A stretch of 64,000 nucleotides of DNA from assembly GCF_034702125.1 (NCBI RefSeq), contig NC_085871.1:41710233-41774232 (forward strand), given 5' to 3'. Each line of letters opens with the position of its first letter. Positions within the stretch are counted from its first letter, which is position 1. This DNA is from Engraulis encrasicolus. Its lineage: Eukaryota > Chordata > Actinopteri > Clupeiformes > Engraulidae. Position numbers and translations under genes: made by a program. Below, in pieces: positions 12,855 through 25,800 of this stretch. The notes under the pieces are model-generated. The model saw nothing but the letters and a program-made list of their open reading frames with translations, ran no database searches and had not been told where the DNA came from.

Positions 12855-14115
12855 TACTATGAATAACAAAATAACATTGTGTATCATCTCTCTTTGCCCA
12901 CCCCATGCTAATAAAGCTAACAAAGTCATTTTTATCTGCATAGCACATTTCAACACAACAGAATTGGCCTCAGAGTGCTTAACATCATGATGATAGATAT
13001 ATGGTACATGGAAAATAAGTTTGTCAATATAGTCCTCTGTCCCATTGCCCTGCATGGCAACCATCACAGCAGCAATTCAGTAGTAGATTCAGGGGAGGAG
13101 TTATAGGGGTGCAAGCAGGGCATTTTCCCCTGGGCCCAGGGTCCAGGGTCTTCTTGTATTGGTTTTAGGGGCCCTATTATGACCTTGATACGCTGTATGG
13201 GGGCCCTATCAGTGTTTCGCCCTGGGGCCCTGTGTGCAATTGTTCCGCCACTGAGTAGATGTAATGACTGTGAAATCTAATATGTTGTTGGATGATATGT
13301 GCTAATGGATGCTTTCAAGTTCAAGTTCAAGTTGGTTTTATTGTCAATTTCTTTACATGCACTGGTCATACAAAGAATTTGAAATTACGTTTCTTGCTTT
13401 CCCATGCAGACATAGACTAATCTAGGTAAGGACATAGACAGTATAGACATAGACAGTACTCATACATGGACATAAGACAGTATGGACATAGACAGTGCTC
13501 ATACAGACATTTAAAGTGCAAGACTGGACAACAGAAGACTTGTAGAGAACATACATACATTAAGAGGAGGTATTTTGTTGTGCTTTTTCTATGCTGAAAA
13601 TGCTTTCTGATTCCTCCAAATATACAGTAGTAGAATTAATGATGATTATTATGATGATGATGATGATGATTTTTATTAAATTTGTTGATGGAGATTTTAG
13701 TCCACTATGGAGCCTAAAACCACGTGGTTTATTGAATGCAATAACTGTAAGACTACAACACTTGAAAATAAAATGAGGGCAAATTGTGTTTAAAACAGAA
13801 TAAACAGTATATATTTTCAATTTGTATACTGTGCCTCTGTGTGTGAACTTTATTTTTAAAAGTTTATTTGGGAGGGTTGTAGCTTTCATATGAGCGACTT
13901 CTGAAGCCAAGTGATTAATTCAAAGTCAGGTTATTAGCTGTTGTTCCAAACAGATGGATAGGCGACAAAACTTTTTCAACGGCTGTATGCTCTGATTTTG
14001 TCCTAGTTTGTAAGTTACTTTTGCTAAAAGCATCTTGTAAGATGTAATGTAATGTAGTGTAATGTAAATAGTCATCTGTAAATATGAGACACAAAGATAG
14101 AAATACTATGTAGGC
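12855..14115. other. Spacer with LINE-tail and simple repeats, no gene
   Basis: At about 13316-13380 a (TTCAAG)n run followed by GTTGGTTTTATTGTCAATTTC resembles a LINE 3' tail. At 13640-13675 there is an ATG/GAT trinucleotide run. No exon recognised. Confidence 0.5.
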
Positions 14116-14572
14116 CAGGGGTCAGGAACCTTTTTGCAGGAGAGAGCCATAAACGCCAATTTAAAAAAAATAAAAATTCACGAGAGCCTTACCATTTTAA
14201 AAACACTGAACACAATTAAAATTATGTATTTCAATTGAGCCCAACAATTTTAGAGCGCAGTGTCAAGTTATTAGTTTTATTTATAACAGGTAAGTATAGG
14301 GCTGCCAACTGTCGACTTCATTATGGCAAGGGTCTGGGAGTCCTCCCCCTGAAAATGTTGTATTTCTTAGATGTAATTTCCTGCATTTTAACGCATTTTA
14401 ACCTCCCATGTCCTGTTTCAACTCAATGTGGAACCTGCACTTTTATTTTTAAATATAGGACGATTACGCATTTCAAGGGATGGTTGGCAACCCTAGATAA
14501 GTAAGAGCCATATACAGTTCCCAAAAGAGCCACATGTGGCTCTAGACTAGAGCCATAGGTTCCTGACCCCTG
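14116..14572. mobile_element. hAT-type MITE (CAGGGGTCAGGAACC ends)
   Basis: Starts CAGGGGTCAGGAACCTTTTTG and ends with the complement GGTTCCTGACCCCTG. The right end is partly duplicated, since a second GGTTCCTGACCCC follows at 14587-14599. Contains the AGAGCCACATGTGGCTCT palindrome common to this fish family. No clear target duplication. Confidence 0.65.
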
Positions 14573-14649
14573 CTCTAGAGCCATAGGTTCCTGACCCCAG
14601 TACATTCTGTATGCTGGCAACACACAATACATGATCATTTATATTGCAT

Positions 14650-14946
14650 ATTTATATCATCATTGGTCAATAACTAAGAATGAATAGCCTATTTATGAAT
14701 AATAAACTAATATTTACTAGTATGACCAAAATATAGCACGTTCTGCAGCTAAAAATGGCTATTTCTGGAAATTCAAAATGGCGGACCATGGAGAAGATCC
14801 CCCTTTTCATGTATGAAAAGAGCCATCCAGTCATAATGAATAGAATGTGATGATGATGATAAGTATTCATGAAAAAGGTAACATTTGTGAATGGGAAGGA
14901 TGACTTCTGGAAATAAGCCACTAAAAATCTTACACAGTGCGCCTTT
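14650..14946 (-). mobile_element. TTAA-type MITE (AAATGGCGGACCATGGAGAAG family), copy
   Basis: Shares its core (TTCAAAATGGCGGACCATGGAGAAGATC) and its CACAGTGCGCCTTTAA end with copies at about 21085-21352, 42806-43160, 49670-50352 and 49922-50279. The complete copy shows TTAA target duplications. Confidence 0.6.
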
Positions 14947-15369
14947 AAATAATGTGTTTAATTGTAGTTAAAGATTTGCAGTAAAGCATGTCTTATTTCA
15001 AACAAAAAGCCACATACGATTAGGCTATAAATAAATAAATACATGTATTTATAAATAATAAGGAGGTAATGTGATGCAGAAACACTGGCAAACTCAAATT
15101 CAGAGTGGGTTGGACATAGTGCTTAACTCAATATTTAAAAGAAAAAGATTGAAATTGTGCACACATGCACATACTGTACTTCATGTTCTTAAAGTTCACA
15201 AACATTCGTTTCCATCATAGTCTGTTGTACTGATTTGATTCATACACTATGTGGTCAAACTGAGGCCTGGGGCCCAGATGCGACCCACCGAGCCATTTCA
15301 TAGCCCACCAAGCTTTTAGAAGACTGATGGTAATGGTAATGGTTACCAATGGCAGGGGTCTTATGGACT

Positions 15370-15596
15370 TGACCTTTATTACATTACATTTCACTTAGCT
15401 GACGCTTTAATTTTATTCAAAGCAACTTACAGTTATTATTTTTCAGGGTATTGGTTACAGTCCCTGGAGCAATGTGGGGTTAGGTGCCCTGCTCAAGGGC
15501 ACTTCAGCCATTGATGGAGAGGTCAGGGGGGATTCGAACCTGCAACCCCTAGATTGAAAGACCAACTCTCTAACCACTAGGCCACAGCTGTCCCCG
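15370..15596 (+). mobile_element. SINE/LINE-tail-like repeat with tRNA-like B box
   Basis: TTACATTTCACTTAGCTGACGC, GGCACTTCAGCCATTGATGG and GATTCGAACCTGCAACCCC followed by CTAACCACTAGGCCAC. The last part resembles a degenerate tRNA B box and anticodon arm. A partial relative lies at 28637-28760. Confidence 0.55.
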
Positions 15597-16819
15597 AATC
15601 AAACTTCATCTGAATTTATTTTGTTACAGTGCGCAGGAATGAAATAGCTAGTTTTGTTGTAATTACGGACACTGCAGTTGCCTGCCACATCTCCTTTGGT
15701 GTGTGTGTGTGGCCCTTGGTTCAAAATAATTGTCCCAGAGTAGTGTTTCTTCAGTCCATTAGGGGGGCGTTGGGAGGCTTATAATGCAGAGGCAACACAC
15801 AACAACACACCTAAGCCCATAAGCAGTCATTAATAATGAATATATTTCATATTGTTGTGATATAATTATATTACATAATGAAAATCTACCGCAGTACAAT
15901 ATTAACATTTATGTTGCATGTTGGATGGAAAAAAAGACATTTACACCACGAGTGGAAGGGGGGAAAAAGCATTTTTGTTTTCATTCATACATGGCGGCTT
16001 TAATTCGGTCTAATCTTCATTGTAATGTTTTTAAGGGAGTAGTGGTATCATTTAAAATAACGCCAATTCACCCCAATGGCATAGTGGCTTGTAGTGCCCC
16101 AAAGGTAGACCCCATTGGGGTTGGAGTAGTGACACGCTGCATACCAGACATGCACAGGATTGAATCATCTTACTCTTGCTTGGTCACTAGGGGCGTCTAG
16201 ATTTATAGGCCAGCAATGGTGAAGAATCTTTAAAGAGGTCCTGGTTCTGGTTTGTGGTCTGGTTGTCTGGTCTGAATACAGTGGTTCTACCCAGAAAGAT
16301 TCGATTGATCAAATGAAATGTAAGGCATTTATTGACAACACTGAAGTAGGCAGCAGCAGTGACTGTTTTTGGCGCAGGGCCCCGCCTACTTTGAATGATT
16401 CCAAAGAAGAGGCTGCTACCCAGCCGTTGCATGAGGCAGGGGGCGAGAGGGCCTACCCCCTCTTCACACGACAGGAACCAACTAAACTGGTGATGGTGGC
16501 TGGAGGGGTGAAGGTGCTAACATCCACATCGGAGTGCGAGTGAAACATCGAGATATGACCATGCAGGCATCCTATTGGCTTCAGGTAAATGGATGAGAAC
16601 ATGACGAAGTTGATGGATTCAAAAACTAAAGCAGTGATTATATATAAGGGTAGATGACGTGACGTGTACATTTTGCTGTCACAGGCTCTTAAAATTAAGT
16701 AAATTCATGCTTTCAAAATTGTCAATGCTTTAAATGATTAAACTAATGTCGTTGTTGTGAAAAAGTAATGTGTAATAAATCCAGAGCTTAAATAAGTATA
16801 CTTAATTTTGAGTCAAATG
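15597..16819. other. Spacer, no gene recognised
   Basis: Unique-looking, moderately AT-rich DNA. The short frames have no domain and no splice support. Confidence 0.4.
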
Positions 16820-18480
16820 TCACATTTGTCCTATGTTGTGACTGAGGCAAGCCTGGTTCTCCATATTAAAACATTTTTAAATAAATAATCAAAGCTCAGT
16901 CATTTGTCTAAACAACCCAGACATGTTTTTCAAGGTGTATATTTTAGCAATTGGCAATGCTTAATTTTTTTCCTGTTTTTCTGAGACCGTATGGACTTAT
17001 GAAACTTTGTCGCAGAAAACAATGTCCTGTGGTGTGACATCATATTTTTGGTTAATTCTGTGGATAATTATCTATTGTTGAAGCTCCAGCGGTACATAAA
17101 TTGTGACTTTAGACCCTTAAGAAGCCAATGGCAAGGGTGGATTTTAGATTTTTCTCTCAGAGTTCTTCAGTCAATCAATTATGTTTTGCTACCACAAGAT
17201 GTATTAGTTTTGTAGTCCTTTGGTGTGACAGCCATAAAATACATTTTGACAATAGTGTATAGTTTTTATAGTTCTTTCTTATGTAGATGTATGAAAATGC
17301 ATCTTACTAAAGGTGAAATTGTATTTCAGTTGGCAACGACATGGCTTTAAATTAACTCAAAAGCTCAAAAGTCCTATGGTGTGATGGTAAAAGTCCTATG
17401 GTGTGATGGTAAAAGTCCTATGGTGTGACACTTTGGAGTATCACACCAAAGGACAAACAGGTCACACCAATGGACTAGATATTTGAGAAATAGCTTTTAA
17501 AACAACTGGTAGTACATATATTTTTGTTGTTGTTGTTTGACTAGATAAATATTGTGTATTCAAATTACTTATTCCTTTATTGGCCTTTGGAATTTATACT
17601 TTGATGCATTGTTGATGAATATTTGCTGTTGATTTTAGATTCTGTCAAATGATATAAAATGTCATTAATGGTGCTTTGAAACCATAAAATATAACGGTAA
17701 CAGTGAAGGAAAGATCAGTGAGAGAGTATATAGAGGAGTATAGATGAATTAAGTATGCTGTGGAGAGCTCAATATACAGCATAAATGTGCTGTCCAGCTT
17801 GAGATACCAAACAGGCACTGGCCACTACACACTACAGGTTCAATGGTGTGACAGTCATAGCATACCTAAAAAAGTGTGATGGTCATGCCAAGGTCACACT
17901 TCAGTATGAGTCTTATGAGCTCTGCAGGTTACATTCAATGACCGCATGGCTGTCATTAAGAGTTACGATAGGCTGATAATCGACGATTCAAAGACTTATA
18001 AGTGTAAAGTGTAGGTCCATATTGACTACAACATTATATTATTATCAAAAGACAAAATAATCATGTTGATATATTTGTTTCTGGCTCAGTTTTGCATTTC
18101 TGTCCTTTAGCGTGACATGAATGTCCTACGGTGTGACATGTTTTAAACGCTCAAATATTTGTTTGAGCTAAACAATATGTTTGATAAACACTGAATATTG
18201 CATTAGGGAAGAACAAATTATCGTCCCTGAAAAGTTAGTATAAATTCGGTCAATTTTGAACATTTAAAAGAAAGATATCCCTGTTTTTCCTCGAAGGTTT
18301 CTAATAATCTCACATCTAATGGGAAAAAAATACTTAAATGGTAATTTCTCATTTAATTAAGACTTTAAAAAATTGCAATAAATATGAAGAGTGTAACAAT
18401 GTTCATAAAACTCCATCAAGCCAATTCTACATTACATAATATATTTATTTCTTAACGTCACACCAAAGGACATATTTTCA
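16820..18480. repeat. AT-rich segment with a recurring GTCC(T)xTGGTGTGACA motif
   Basis: Around a dozen instances of a 14-16 bp motif, in both orientations, near 16828, 17023, 17214, 17371, 17393, 17415, 17441 (inverted), 17461 (inverted), 17840, 18103, 18121 and 18459 (inverted). Three of them form a short tandem array of a 22-bp unit at 17371-17430. No gene or transposon ends were recognised around it. Confidence 0.6.
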
Positions 18481-18692
18481 GCAAATTGCTTTATCAACGT
18501 AAATAAATAATCAATGAATAGACCAACATTGTGACCACTTGGATTTTTTGAAAGATTAATTGCTGTACTACGTAGACATATACTTTTTTCCCTCATAAAC
18601 AACGTTTTGTGAAAAAAATGTTTTTTGCTGCCTATCCGTCATCTACCCATAAATGAGTCTGGCAGAACTTAATGCCTTTTGCTTTCATTTCT

Positions 18693-18725
<33 letters not shown>

Positions 18726-21084
18726 TGAAAGAGAAAGAGGTTTGACTCTATGTCAGGTAGTCATGCAGCTACAAAACACCAGTGTGGATGGGTTGCTTGC
18801 TGGTGTGACCCTCCAAAATAGAATGACAGTTTATGTCGTTTTTGTCCAGAAACGCATTTGAAAGTTGCTAAAAGGCCAAAAACAAACAAACAAACATTCC
18901 TCGGGTCAGTATTGTATGGGAAAATGGGTTACCTTTTCTCTGTACTGTGGTTTACTTCAAAAGTTAACACCCATTGTATCATTGTTTCTATCTGTTGGTT
19001 CCATTCAGGTGCATTACCTTAATATTCCATCTTAATACTCTTAATACACTGTTTAATTTAAATGATGAATGAAAAGCAGGTGGTGAAAAAATTACAATAT
19101 AACCCGAAACAATGAAGAGATACTCGAGTGGGTCACATATTTTGATCCACTTTACTGCAGATAATGACCAAAAATTCAGTGTCCTGAATGTGAATGAGAG
19201 ATCAACTGAAACTGAAACTGAAATGTGTTTTTGCAAGACATTTAATAACATACGGAGCCTTAAATCGTCTCACAGGGACAGAGGAATGGATGGGAGAAAC
19301 TAGAATGACTCCTGAATGGAGATAGTGGTGTGAGCACATCAAGGGTGACTTTCAATATTTTACCTCCCATTCACTCCTTTTGCTTGTGACCTCATGCTTT
19401 GCTGATGCCCTGTCCCCCATAGAGAAAACAGTTGAGTTCCTGTCAGGCCAGGTACAACAACTTTTTGTGGAATTTTACTATTTAGAATGTGAAATAGTGG
19501 ATCGCAATCGCGTTCTTATTATTTATTTATTTCTTTACATAGCGGCAGAAGTACAGACAAACATTTTGGCTGTTGCCTTCGTCAGTGTCTCGTCTTGCTT
19601 ATTAGCTACTTCCTGAATTTTATCTAGGTGTCTCCTCTGATCACATGTTACTGATAGGGGATGACGCAGCACTTTTACTATTTTTAGACATCCCAACTGC
19701 ACATATGAAAAGGACCTTTAAATCATGCCTTTGCAATACTGAATAAAACTTCTATCGTCAGGGATGTCCTGTCTTGCATCACAAGGTCACAAACAAAAGG
19801 AGAGGATGGAAGGTACTAGATAGAGACACATCCCAAAAGATTGTTTTTGTTTGGCATTTATAATCAACCTCTCACCCTATGAAACCATTCCTGTTACAGT
19901 CGTTAGGGTTACCAATTTACAGTAGGCTAGTACATGCTAGAATCATTTCCACAATAACAAAACAGGTGAATTTCTCAAAACCAAAGTTGCTTACTACATT
20001 AGCTACTTTGTTGTTTTCAACGCATTTTCCCATTGGCAACTACCGAAGTTGCTAACAGGCTAACAACTTCTCTTTTGAGAAACTCACCCCAGGAGAGAAT
20101 TGACAAAGAAAAAAAAGACAATGCTGTAGTGTTTTCTTATGTCAAAAGTTAATATACAGTACATTTCATTAGAATTTGGAAATAGAACTGTATGATTTGG
20201 GTACAGAAGTTTTGGATATCACTCAAGTGTTTACAAGCTACAATGCAATAACTTGCATACATAGAAACATTTTGTCTGGCGAGTTGGTCGGTTACATACC
20301 GCCATTCAGACATTGACTTTTTATTGCAGGAACCATTTTTCCAGCTTGCAGGAACTGTTTTCAGACCCTACCTGTAAGGGCATTTGGACCGTGACAAAAT
20401 TAGACACTAAATTATACACAAATCCTGTAATTACACTGTCACTCTCTCCACTTCCGCTCATGTAGCAACATTGTTGCAAATGTCAATTCAGTTAGAACGT
20501 TGTTCACGCACCTGTAAGTACTTGCAACAATGTTCAAATTACTCGGAATGGCTTGGAATGACAATCAAATACTGTCAGAATGGAGGTATGTCGGAATGGC
20601 GGTAGCCTATGTCGGAATGACGGTTGCCCCCCCGAGTTGGTCTAGCTCTGGGGGGTATACCAAGAGGCTGGTTCAATAGTAAGCCTAGTTAACTTATTGA
20701 GTGCCAGCCATTTTCAAATTCAGACCGGGGGGTTGCCAGGCTTTTTTCAACATTTGAGTGTTTTTTCAAGAGCCATAAAAATCGAGTTCTTTGTCCATGT
20801 GAACAACAAACATACCAGATCAACGTGTTAGGCCCCACCCCCATAAAAAAACGCAAATGACTTGATATCAAGTCTTTGGCACTGTGCCACACATTCTGAA
20901 AAGACTCGTTTTCAAGTCCATGGCACTCAAAGAGCTACGTTAACCTTGTGGTAGAGGTAAATCATTTACTAGAAGAACATGGAGTCCTAATTTTCTTAAC
21001 TACGTAAATGATGTCTGCATCGCGTTTCAGGGATATGCCTTTAGCAGTCGGAGACGACTGCATAGGCCTAGTTGAAACTATGCT
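18481..21084. other. Spacer with a short GT run, no gene recognised
   Basis: (GT)n at about 18696-18722. A segment at 19490-19600 resembles one arm of the palindrome at 53818-54003. The remainder shows no exon, RNA gene or complete element. Confidence 0.4.
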
Positions 21085-21352
21085 GCCTATTGCCAAATAG
21101 ATATATTCATTAATAGTTTCTAAATAATAAACTAATTACTAGTATGACCAAAGTACATTAAGTTACATTTCTAGAAATTCAAAATGGCGTACATGGAGAA
21201 GATCCCCTTTTCATGTATGAAAAGTTCAAATTTCCCAGTTATAAATGGATACTTAGAATGTAATAGTGGCGGTACGTATTCGAGAAAAAAGGCAGCATGA
21301 ATTCTGTAAATAAAAACTACAAAAATTATTTCACAGCGCACATGTAATGCTC
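21085..21352 (-). mobile_element. TTAA-type MITE (AAATGGCGxACATGGAGAAG family), degraded copy
   Basis: Core TTCAAAATGGCGTACATGGAGAAGATCC and a CACAGCGCACATGTAA end match the family at 49922-50279. Confidence 0.5.
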
Positions 21353-21406
21353 CATTTTTTAATAAGCAATGGCAGTTCATCAGATCGCCATTAACATAGT
21401 GTGCAT

Positions 21407-21708
21407 TCCAAAATGCGACCTTGCGTCCTCCACTTGTGCTTGTGGCCTCACGTTTTTGCTGATGCCCCGCCTCCGTGGAGAAAACAGTTAAGTTTCTCCT
21501 CTGTCAGCCTAGCCAAAACAATTTTTTGCGGGACTATTCTTCTATCACCATCCAGTTTGCAAATGAGAAAATGACTTTAACACTTAAGCTTTTGCGAGAT
21601 ATTAAAATATAATGCTGTTGTGATGTCATCACGACGTACTACTTCCAGGTATGAGGCCACAAGCACAAGTGGAGGACGCAAGGTTGCATATTGGAACCTG
21701 CCCATAGT
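21407..21708. mobile_element. Fold-back MITE (TGCGACCTTGCGTCCTCC ends), copy 2
   Basis: GCATTCCAAAATGCGACC at the left, GGTTGCATATTGGAACC at the right, with the GTGATGTCATCACGAC core. Same family as 7690-7989. Confidence 0.65.
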
Positions 21709-22134
21709 TCCAGGAAGTAGGTGTAGATTAGAACACACATCTTTGCTTGTATGTAATGGTTCTGTGTCTCTAACGAGAGCCGCTGCCTAGACCTATTTGA
21801 AAACCAAAAAGGCATCATCCAAAGCGTTAAGATAGCACCCAGACTTGAACAGTCTATTATGTGTGTGTAGTACGACTTTGCATGTTAACTCGTGTTCTAC
21901 AATGTCTTGGTTATGGTTAGGCGTGGTTTTGGTCTGGGCACAATTTCTCCATTTTCCTTGCTTGTTTCGCTGTTCTTGGAAAAAGTAAAGCAGCAGAACC
22001 GTTGCTTTACTGATAGCTTAAGGGTAGGGATGGTTTTGGTCAGGGCACAGCCCAGCATTTTCACGTGTAGCACCAGATATTCCCTACAACGACGGGAAAC
22101 TCCATATTTTCGAGTGTCGTTCTGGATCGCCAGG

Positions 22135-22883
22135 CTACTTCAGGGCACCACACATTTGTTGGTGGCGTGTGGCAGACCCTAAGTGTCTGAAACTTTCCCC
22201 GCATTTTCCACACTCGAAGGGCTTTTCTCCCGTGTGAATGCGCATGTGTGCAGCGAGATGTTGTGCATTCAGACAGGCTTTGCCGCACTTCTTACAGCGT
22301 TTGGACGGGCGTTTGCGCGGGTCTGCTGTGTGCGTGAGAAGGTGCACTCTCAGTCCCCCCAATTGTCTAAAACGTTTGCCACATATTGTGCACTGGTGCG
22401 GTTTCTCTCCCGTGTGGATGAGCTGATGATTCCTGAGGTTTCCCACCTGCGTGAAACTCTTCCCACACTGTGCACAGGCGTACGGCCTCTCCCCTGTGTG
22501 GACGCGCCGGTGCGCTGTGAGACCTCCCACATATTGGAAAGCCTTGCCGCAATCTGGACATTGGTGGCGCTTCTCCCCCGCGTCAGTGTGCTTGTGTGCG
22601 GCATCAGCGTTAGCGCTCGTCGTGACACGTCGGCCACGATTCTTGCGGAGGGAGGTCCTCCTTCCTGAGAGCTGCTGCTGCTGCTGCTGCTCCTGGACTT
22701 GTTCCGGTTCCGACTCGTCTTCTGTGTGAACGTCTCGTGTGTGCTCTCTCTGAGATGCCTTTTCTGGGGAACCTTCGCCACCATGAGAACACTTGTATGG
22801 CCTCCCATTGTTGTCCACCACCGCTGTCTCTGAGACAGCTGTGGGTTTGGGGATTTGCACTTCTGGTCCTTTTTCTGCTACCC
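22135..22883 (-). CDS. Gene A terminal exon: five C2H2-type zinc fingers
   Basis: Acceptor TTTTTTTTAG, phase 1, with a stop at 22135-22137. A basic, glutamine-rich region (QEQQQQQQLS, then RRTSLRKNRGRR) precedes five fingers. Fingers 1-3 are canonical with TGE(R/K)P linkers. A longer linker (TADPRKRPSK) precedes finger 4, which has Cys in place of the conserved Phe. Finger 5 ends H-x3-C. Such arrays bind about three bases per finger. Confidence 0.9.
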
Positions 22884-25800
22884 CTAAAAAAAAGCCACAC
22901 ACACACACACACCCATGAAGCGTTGCCCAAAATAATCATAGCAAAGTAGGATTAAACAAGTCCGACAGGCGGACAACAGATGCGTCCGTCTATGCCCGTT
23001 CTGAACCTTTTTTGCCCAAACGCCCCCTTGGCCTCCTCATAACCTGTCAAGGCAATTTATCAATAAGCCTACCATGTACTGTATAAGCCTGGATTTGAAA
23101 AAGTACCATAGGATTTCAACAGTGTTGGGCAATTTACTGAAAAACTGTAATGCATTGCTGATTACATGTTACTGTCTTTTCAAAATAATCCCTTACACTA
23201 CATTTAGCAATGTGGGGACCTAAGGCGAATTTAGCTTAGGGGGGCCATCGGTCCATCCCATATCACATTTTTTTTTACATAAAATCTCTATTTTTGTTAG
23301 GCTATTTTTTTTTTTTTTAATCACATTTTTTTTTTTTTTTTTTAAATTACAAACATAAAAAACAGGCAAACATTACAACCCTTTCTGGACAGATTTCAAT
23401 GAATAGGCTATTTGCAATTTTGCATAGGCCTACATTAAATAAACTAAAATGTGAAATTCTCTTTTCACTTTAATATGAGAGCAGTGATGTCCCCCCCTCA
23501 CTGAAGTGTTATTTCATGTGTGAGCATGATGCTGTCACCTATTTGAAGTGACGTTGATGTTGGATTTCATGGAATACTTTTAAATGCCGCTTTGGGAAGA
23601 AAACAGAGTAGGCGACAGGTGAACTGTATTTCTGTCAAAACAGTGGTTTGCAGGCGTTGCGTTTTCACGTGGATATTGTCTTCGTGGACCGTAACAGACA
23701 AACCGTAAGTTCCATAAACTAATCAATGAGACATTGGCTATGTGTACATGATGTTTTTAAGTCCGATTTAATAAATGCGATTTAAATAGATCGGATTAAG
23801 AGTTATTTTGCGATGTGTATACATGGCACTTTCACTTAAATGCGATTAAACGTCTGGGGAAAATAAAGCATTGCGATTGGACTGAGGACGCACGTGCTGA
23901 GCGAGCCAAATAAGGCACGGGGGCGTGGTTCAATGCCACCGAGATGCAGGTCATCTTCCCCACGAAAATCGTTGCCTCAGGCGGACTGAAATCACAACAT
24001 TTCCCCCTTTCTCCCTGGATCATTTACAATGCTACACTAGCTACCCTGTTAGCATAGAAAAACGAGTGGTCAAATGGTAATGTGGAGTAACTTTGTTGTG
24101 CTTCATTACTTCGTGGGGCACTTTTACATCAATATATGGAAGCCACAACATTTATAGTCGCTTAGGGACTTTAAATTAAGCAAAACTTTCATGTGAAAAT
24201 CAACAGGAAGTGCCGCCATGTTTTTCTCACTGGCAAAGAGCACGGTTGGTTTGCACGCATGAGCGCTCAGGCCAAAACTGAGCGACTGCCACCTTGTGGA
24301 CACAAGAGGGAATCACAGGAGGGAATCACAATTCAGAAACGCATCACGGGAGGGAAACACATCACGGGAGGGCGGACGGACGGACGGAGGGACGGACGGA
24401 CGGACGGACGGACACCAAAGCCTCTTATAGAGATGCGTGGGACGCATCTAAAAAAAGAAAGTAATTATAAGTAAAAGAAATTATTTAGTGAGTGATTATA
24501 GATTATATCATTATTTTGGACAAGGATTTCTGGGCATGAGAGAGCTTTGTACTTGAGGCCCCAGGGGTCTGTCTCAAACAGCATGATAGTTCAAACATCA
24601 CACATATGCTTCTCAACTGTGACATGCCTGAGCAGCTAAACCAAAGATTTTCGCAGCAGAGTAAGATGTTTCAAACTCCGCCCACCTAATGCCAAGGAGT
24701 GGGTTCAAGTTCCGTCTCCTAAGAGGGCGTTGTCCCCTCCTTCTTCTTTGTAAGGCATTTGGTCATGGCTTGCATAAGATGTGTGCTACCGCCATCTACA
24801 GTGCCAAGCAAACACCATTTATTCTCAACCTAAAGACTCCAAAGGTCTCCTCACCACTGGTCTCCTAAAGGGGCGTTCACATGACATCACATGGATCCAG
24901 GAAATGCACAGGCTTGAATCAGAGAATCGTATATGAGAGTGAGATAAAGCAGGCGGGTTCTTTTCCGGTATCCACTTTACGTCGGGTGAACGTCCCTTTA
25001 GTAGACCTTCGATTAGGAGACCTTCGAGGTCTTGAGGTAGAGAATGAATGGAGTCCCCTTAGCGCTGTAGATGGCGGTAGTGCACGTCTTGTGCAAACAT
25101 CACGAAAAGAGAAGAAGAAGGAGGGACAACGCCCCCTTAGGAGACCAAATTTTGAGCACACGCTTTTGCAGTAAGTGGGCGTATTTCGATTCCTCTTTAT
25201 TATAAATCCAACCTCTTTGCTTGAATCATCTTACTCTACTCTACTCCACTCTCCTTGGCAAAACTCTTACCAGCAACAGGCGTTTCTCCACATTCATGGT
25301 TCTTGCTGCTCGTTCCCTGCTGACCTTCTGTTGAGCAGAGCTCGACCACTTGCACCGACAATCTCAAGGCCTTCAATGGATCTGCAGGGGATTGGCTCAT
25401 CACAGAACTGATGACTGGGACCATGTCTGACATTTCATCTTCCTCCTGAAAATCACGAATGAAGTAGGCAACACAAATGAAGACAATTTGTTTAGAAAAC
25501 TGTACACAATATGGCTTAATTTTCTCCTCGTTGGTCCACAATGTGTGTGTTGGGATATGAGAGTCTGTACAGTATTTTGTCTTTAATGTGACGGGACAGT
25601 AGATAGGTGGAACAGAACTGAGAAGAGGAGAGAGTAATGCAGTGGTCAATGACGTTTTAGTAGTCGCACACATCAGGGTGGTGCAACCACAGCTAATGGC
25701 GCTATGTAATGGATGAAGTTATTTTTTGTTGTATTTAGTGGAATATCTAAAGAAGCATATTCATTGCAATATATTAATTTACAGCTCCAGGCCTTTTTAT

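Noticed and set aside
13560..13910. Minus-strand frame with an Ile run
   Set aside because: It arises from an ATG/GAT trinucleotide repeat and AT-rich DNA, with no homology recognised.
22183..22668. Plus-strand open frames opposite the zinc-finger exons, also at 37516-37803 and 39155-39595
   Set aside because: Antisense shadows of C2H2 repeats, whose codon pattern keeps the opposite strand open. No domain or splice sites.
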